From positions 1-6,859 of the forward strand of contig VAXT01000176.1 in NCBI GenBank assembly GCA_005883245.1: a stretch of DNA of 6,859 nt. The letters are read 5' to 3'. This DNA is from Actinomycetota bacterium. Lineage in GTDB: Bacteria; Actinomycetota; Thermoleophilia; Gaiellales; Gaiellaceae. Shown one piece after another: positions 5,380 through 6,859 of this stretch (its first letter is position 1; the number at the start of each line of letters is the position of its first letter). The notes beneath the pieces are model-generated. The model saw only the letters and a list, made by a program, of their open reading frames with translations. It did not search any database and was not told where the DNA came from. Both the position numbers and the translations under genes were made by a program.

Positions 5380-6859
5380 TCAGGCCGTATCGTCAGCCGG
5401 GGCGGGAGCCGGCTCGGAGCCGTTCTCCACGGCCTGAGCCTCGTCCGCCTCGACCACCGGCGCGAGCGCCGAGACCTGCTCGCCCTCGCGCAGGCGCATC
5501 ACGATCACGCCCTGCGTCGACCGGCCGAGACGCCTGACGTCGTTGACGGGGATCTTGATCACGGTGCCGCCGTTCGAGATGAGCATCACCTGGTAGTCGT
5601 CACGCACGATGCGGGCTCCGACCAGGTGACCGCGGGCCTCGGTCAGCTGGACGGTCTTCACGCCCAGCCCGCCGCGACCCTTGCGCGGATAGTCGGCGAG
5701 CTTCGTCCGCTTGCCGTATCCGTTCTCGGTCACGACCAGCAGATCGCCCTCGTTCACGCCGATCACGTCGGCCGAGATGACCTCGTCGCCCTTACGCAGG
5801 CCCATACCCTTGACGCCGGCCGTGTCACGGCCCATCGGCCGGGCCTCCTTCTCGCTGAAGCGGATCGCCTGCCCCTTGCGCGAGACCATCAGAATGTCGT
5901 CCTCGCCCGTCGCGTGCCGAACCGAGACGAGCTCGTCGTCGCCCTCGCGCATCTTGATCGCGATGATCCCGTCCGCCTTCAGCGGCGTGTTGTAGGCCGC
6001 CAGCTCGGTCTTCTTGACGATCCCCTTCTTCGTCGCGAAGGCCAGGTACTTCGACTCCTCGAAGTCACGCGTCTGGATCACGGCGCGCACCTGCTCGTCC
6101 TGGCGGAACGGAAGCAGGTTCTGGATCGCGCGCCCCTTCGACTGGCGCGACCCGAGCGGGAGCTCATGCACCTTGAGCCGGTAGACCTTGCCCACGTTCG
6201 TGAAGAAGAGGACGTAGTCGTGCGTCGAGGCCACGAACAGGTGCTCGATGTAGTCCTCCTCCTTGAGGTCCATGCCCATCACGCCCTGTCCGCCGCGGCG
6301 CTGTTCGCGATACGTCGTCACCGGGAGCCGCTTGATGTAGTTCGAGCGCGTGATCGCGATCACCATGTCCTCCTCGGCGATCATGTCCTCGAGTGAGAAC
6401 TCGCCTTCGGCGGCGATGATCTCGGTGCGACGATCGTCGTTCTTGCCGTAGATGCTCTTGATCTCCAGGAGCTCCTCGCGGATGAGCGCCCCGATCCTCG
6501 ACTCGTCTCCCAGGATGGTTCGCAGCTCGCCGATCCGCTCGACGAGATCCTTGTGCTCGTCCTCGACGCGCTTGCGCTCGAGCGCTGTCAGGGCGCGCAG
6601 ACGGAGGTCGAGGATCGCCTGAGCCTGGATCTCGGAGAGCTCGAACTCCTTCATCAGGCCCTCACGCGCCGCGTCGGCGTCGGCAGCGCCCCGGATGAGC
6701 GCGATCACCGCGTCGAGATTGTCCAACGCGGTCAGGTAGCCGAGCAGCACGTGGGCCCGAGCCTCCGCCTTGCGCAACTCGTACTTCAGCCGGCGGGTGA
6801 CGACCTCGCGCTGGAAGGCGAGATAGTGGCCGAGCAGGTCGCGCAGCGCGAGCGTCCGC
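5380..6859 (-). CDS. gyrA: DNA gyrase subunit A, C-terminal part; 5' end outside window
   Basis: GyrA is the DNA-cutting and wrapping subunit of the A2B2 gyrase that introduces negative supercoils. The frame is open from the right edge for 492 residues to TGA at 5380-5382. The catalytic tyrosine and quinolone region lie upstream of the window. The first ~120 residues are the coiled-coil and C-gate part (REVVTRRLKYELRKAEARAH, SEIQAQAILDLRLRALTALE, ALIREELLEIKSIYG). From about 5380 to 6400 the six-bladed wrapping domain follows. Blade motifs seen in order: QRRGGQG (6283-6303, the GyrA box), LPLGSRQSKGRAIQNLLPF, ARPMGRDTAGVKGMGL, YPRKGRGGLG (5662-5691), and VRRLGRSTQGVIVMRL. The GyrA box has Gln where Lys or Arg is usual. 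The tail is acidic and Pro/Ala-rich (ENGSEPAPAPADDTA). The presence of a box supports GyrA over ParC. No clear terminator follows; the next gene on this strand starts about 100 bases on. Confidence 0.96.
   Translation of the reverse strand, partial: RTLALRDLLGHYLAFQREVVTRRLKYELRKAEARAHVLLGYLTALDNLDAVIALIRGAADADAAREGLMKEFELSEIQAQAILDLRLRALTALERKRVEDEHKDLVERIGELRTILGDESRIGALIREELLEIKSIYGKNDDRRTEIIAAEGEFSLEDMIAEEDMVIAITRSNYIKRLPVTTYREQRRGGQGVMGMDLKEEDYIEHLFVASTHDYVLFFTNVGKVYRLKVHELPLGSRQSKGRAIQNLLPFRQDEQVRAVIQTRDFEESKYLAFATKKGIVKKTELAAYNTPLKADGIIAIKMREGDDELVSVRHATGEDDILMVSRKGQAIRFSEKEARPMGRDTAGVKGMGLRKGDEVISADVIGVNEGDLLVVTENGYGKRTKLADYPRKGRGGLGVKTVQLTEARGHLVGARIVRDDYQVMLISNGGTVIKIPVNDVRRLGRSTQGVIVMRLREGEQVSALAPVVEADEAQAVENGSEPAPAPADDTA

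Noticed and set aside
5626..6396. 256-codon plus-strand frame opposite gyrA
   Set aside because: Leu/Arg/His-rich mirror of gyrA codons; no domain or ribosome site.
6775..6777. TTG at 6775-6777 as a gyrA start
   Set aside because: GyrA homology continues upstream without a break to the window edge; the codon is an internal leucine.

Overview
The window is GC-rich, densely packed bacterial chromosome. Every gene reads as a high-GC actinobacterial type. The NfeD, GalT-like and MerR-like proteins resemble, from memory, those of deep-branching Actinobacteria of the Thermoleophilia (Gaiella or Solirubrobacter relatives). That placement is inference; no search was run. There are no RNA genes, insertion sequences, CRISPR arrays or phage genes.

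Layout. Positions 1-2052 (minus) hold a secreted peptidoglycan amidase that runs off the left edge before its stop codon. A 66-base divergent spacer follows. On the plus strand are an nfeD gene with an internal deletion and frameshift (2119-3311), an SPFH/slipin membrane protein (3324-4100), and a GalT-type nucleotidylyltransferase of the HIT superfamily (4097-4975). The GalT gene seems to begin at a CTG codon overlapping the slipin stop. Tail to tail with it, overlapping by 11 bases, is a small MerR-type regulator on the minus strand (4965-5276). It has its own sigma70-like promoter in the 103-base gap behind gyrA. The right end (5380-6859, minus) is the C-terminal third of the C-gate region plus the whole C-terminal DNA-wrapping domain of DNA gyrase subunit A, whose start lies outside the window.

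How the genes work together. NfeD and slipin are a classic pair: a membrane serine protease and its SPFH scaffold or substrate. The interesting point is that the NfeD protease domain has lost about 40 residues, including the expected catalytic serine, while the catalytic-type lysine, the membrane segments and the OB-fold remain open in another frame. The GalT-like enzyme is apparently translationally coupled behind slipin, but no functional link is obvious. Gyrase, the MerR regulator and the amidase are separate units.

I found no convincing new multi-gene system. The best leads are the NfeD lesion, the CTG start and the unusual GyrA box.
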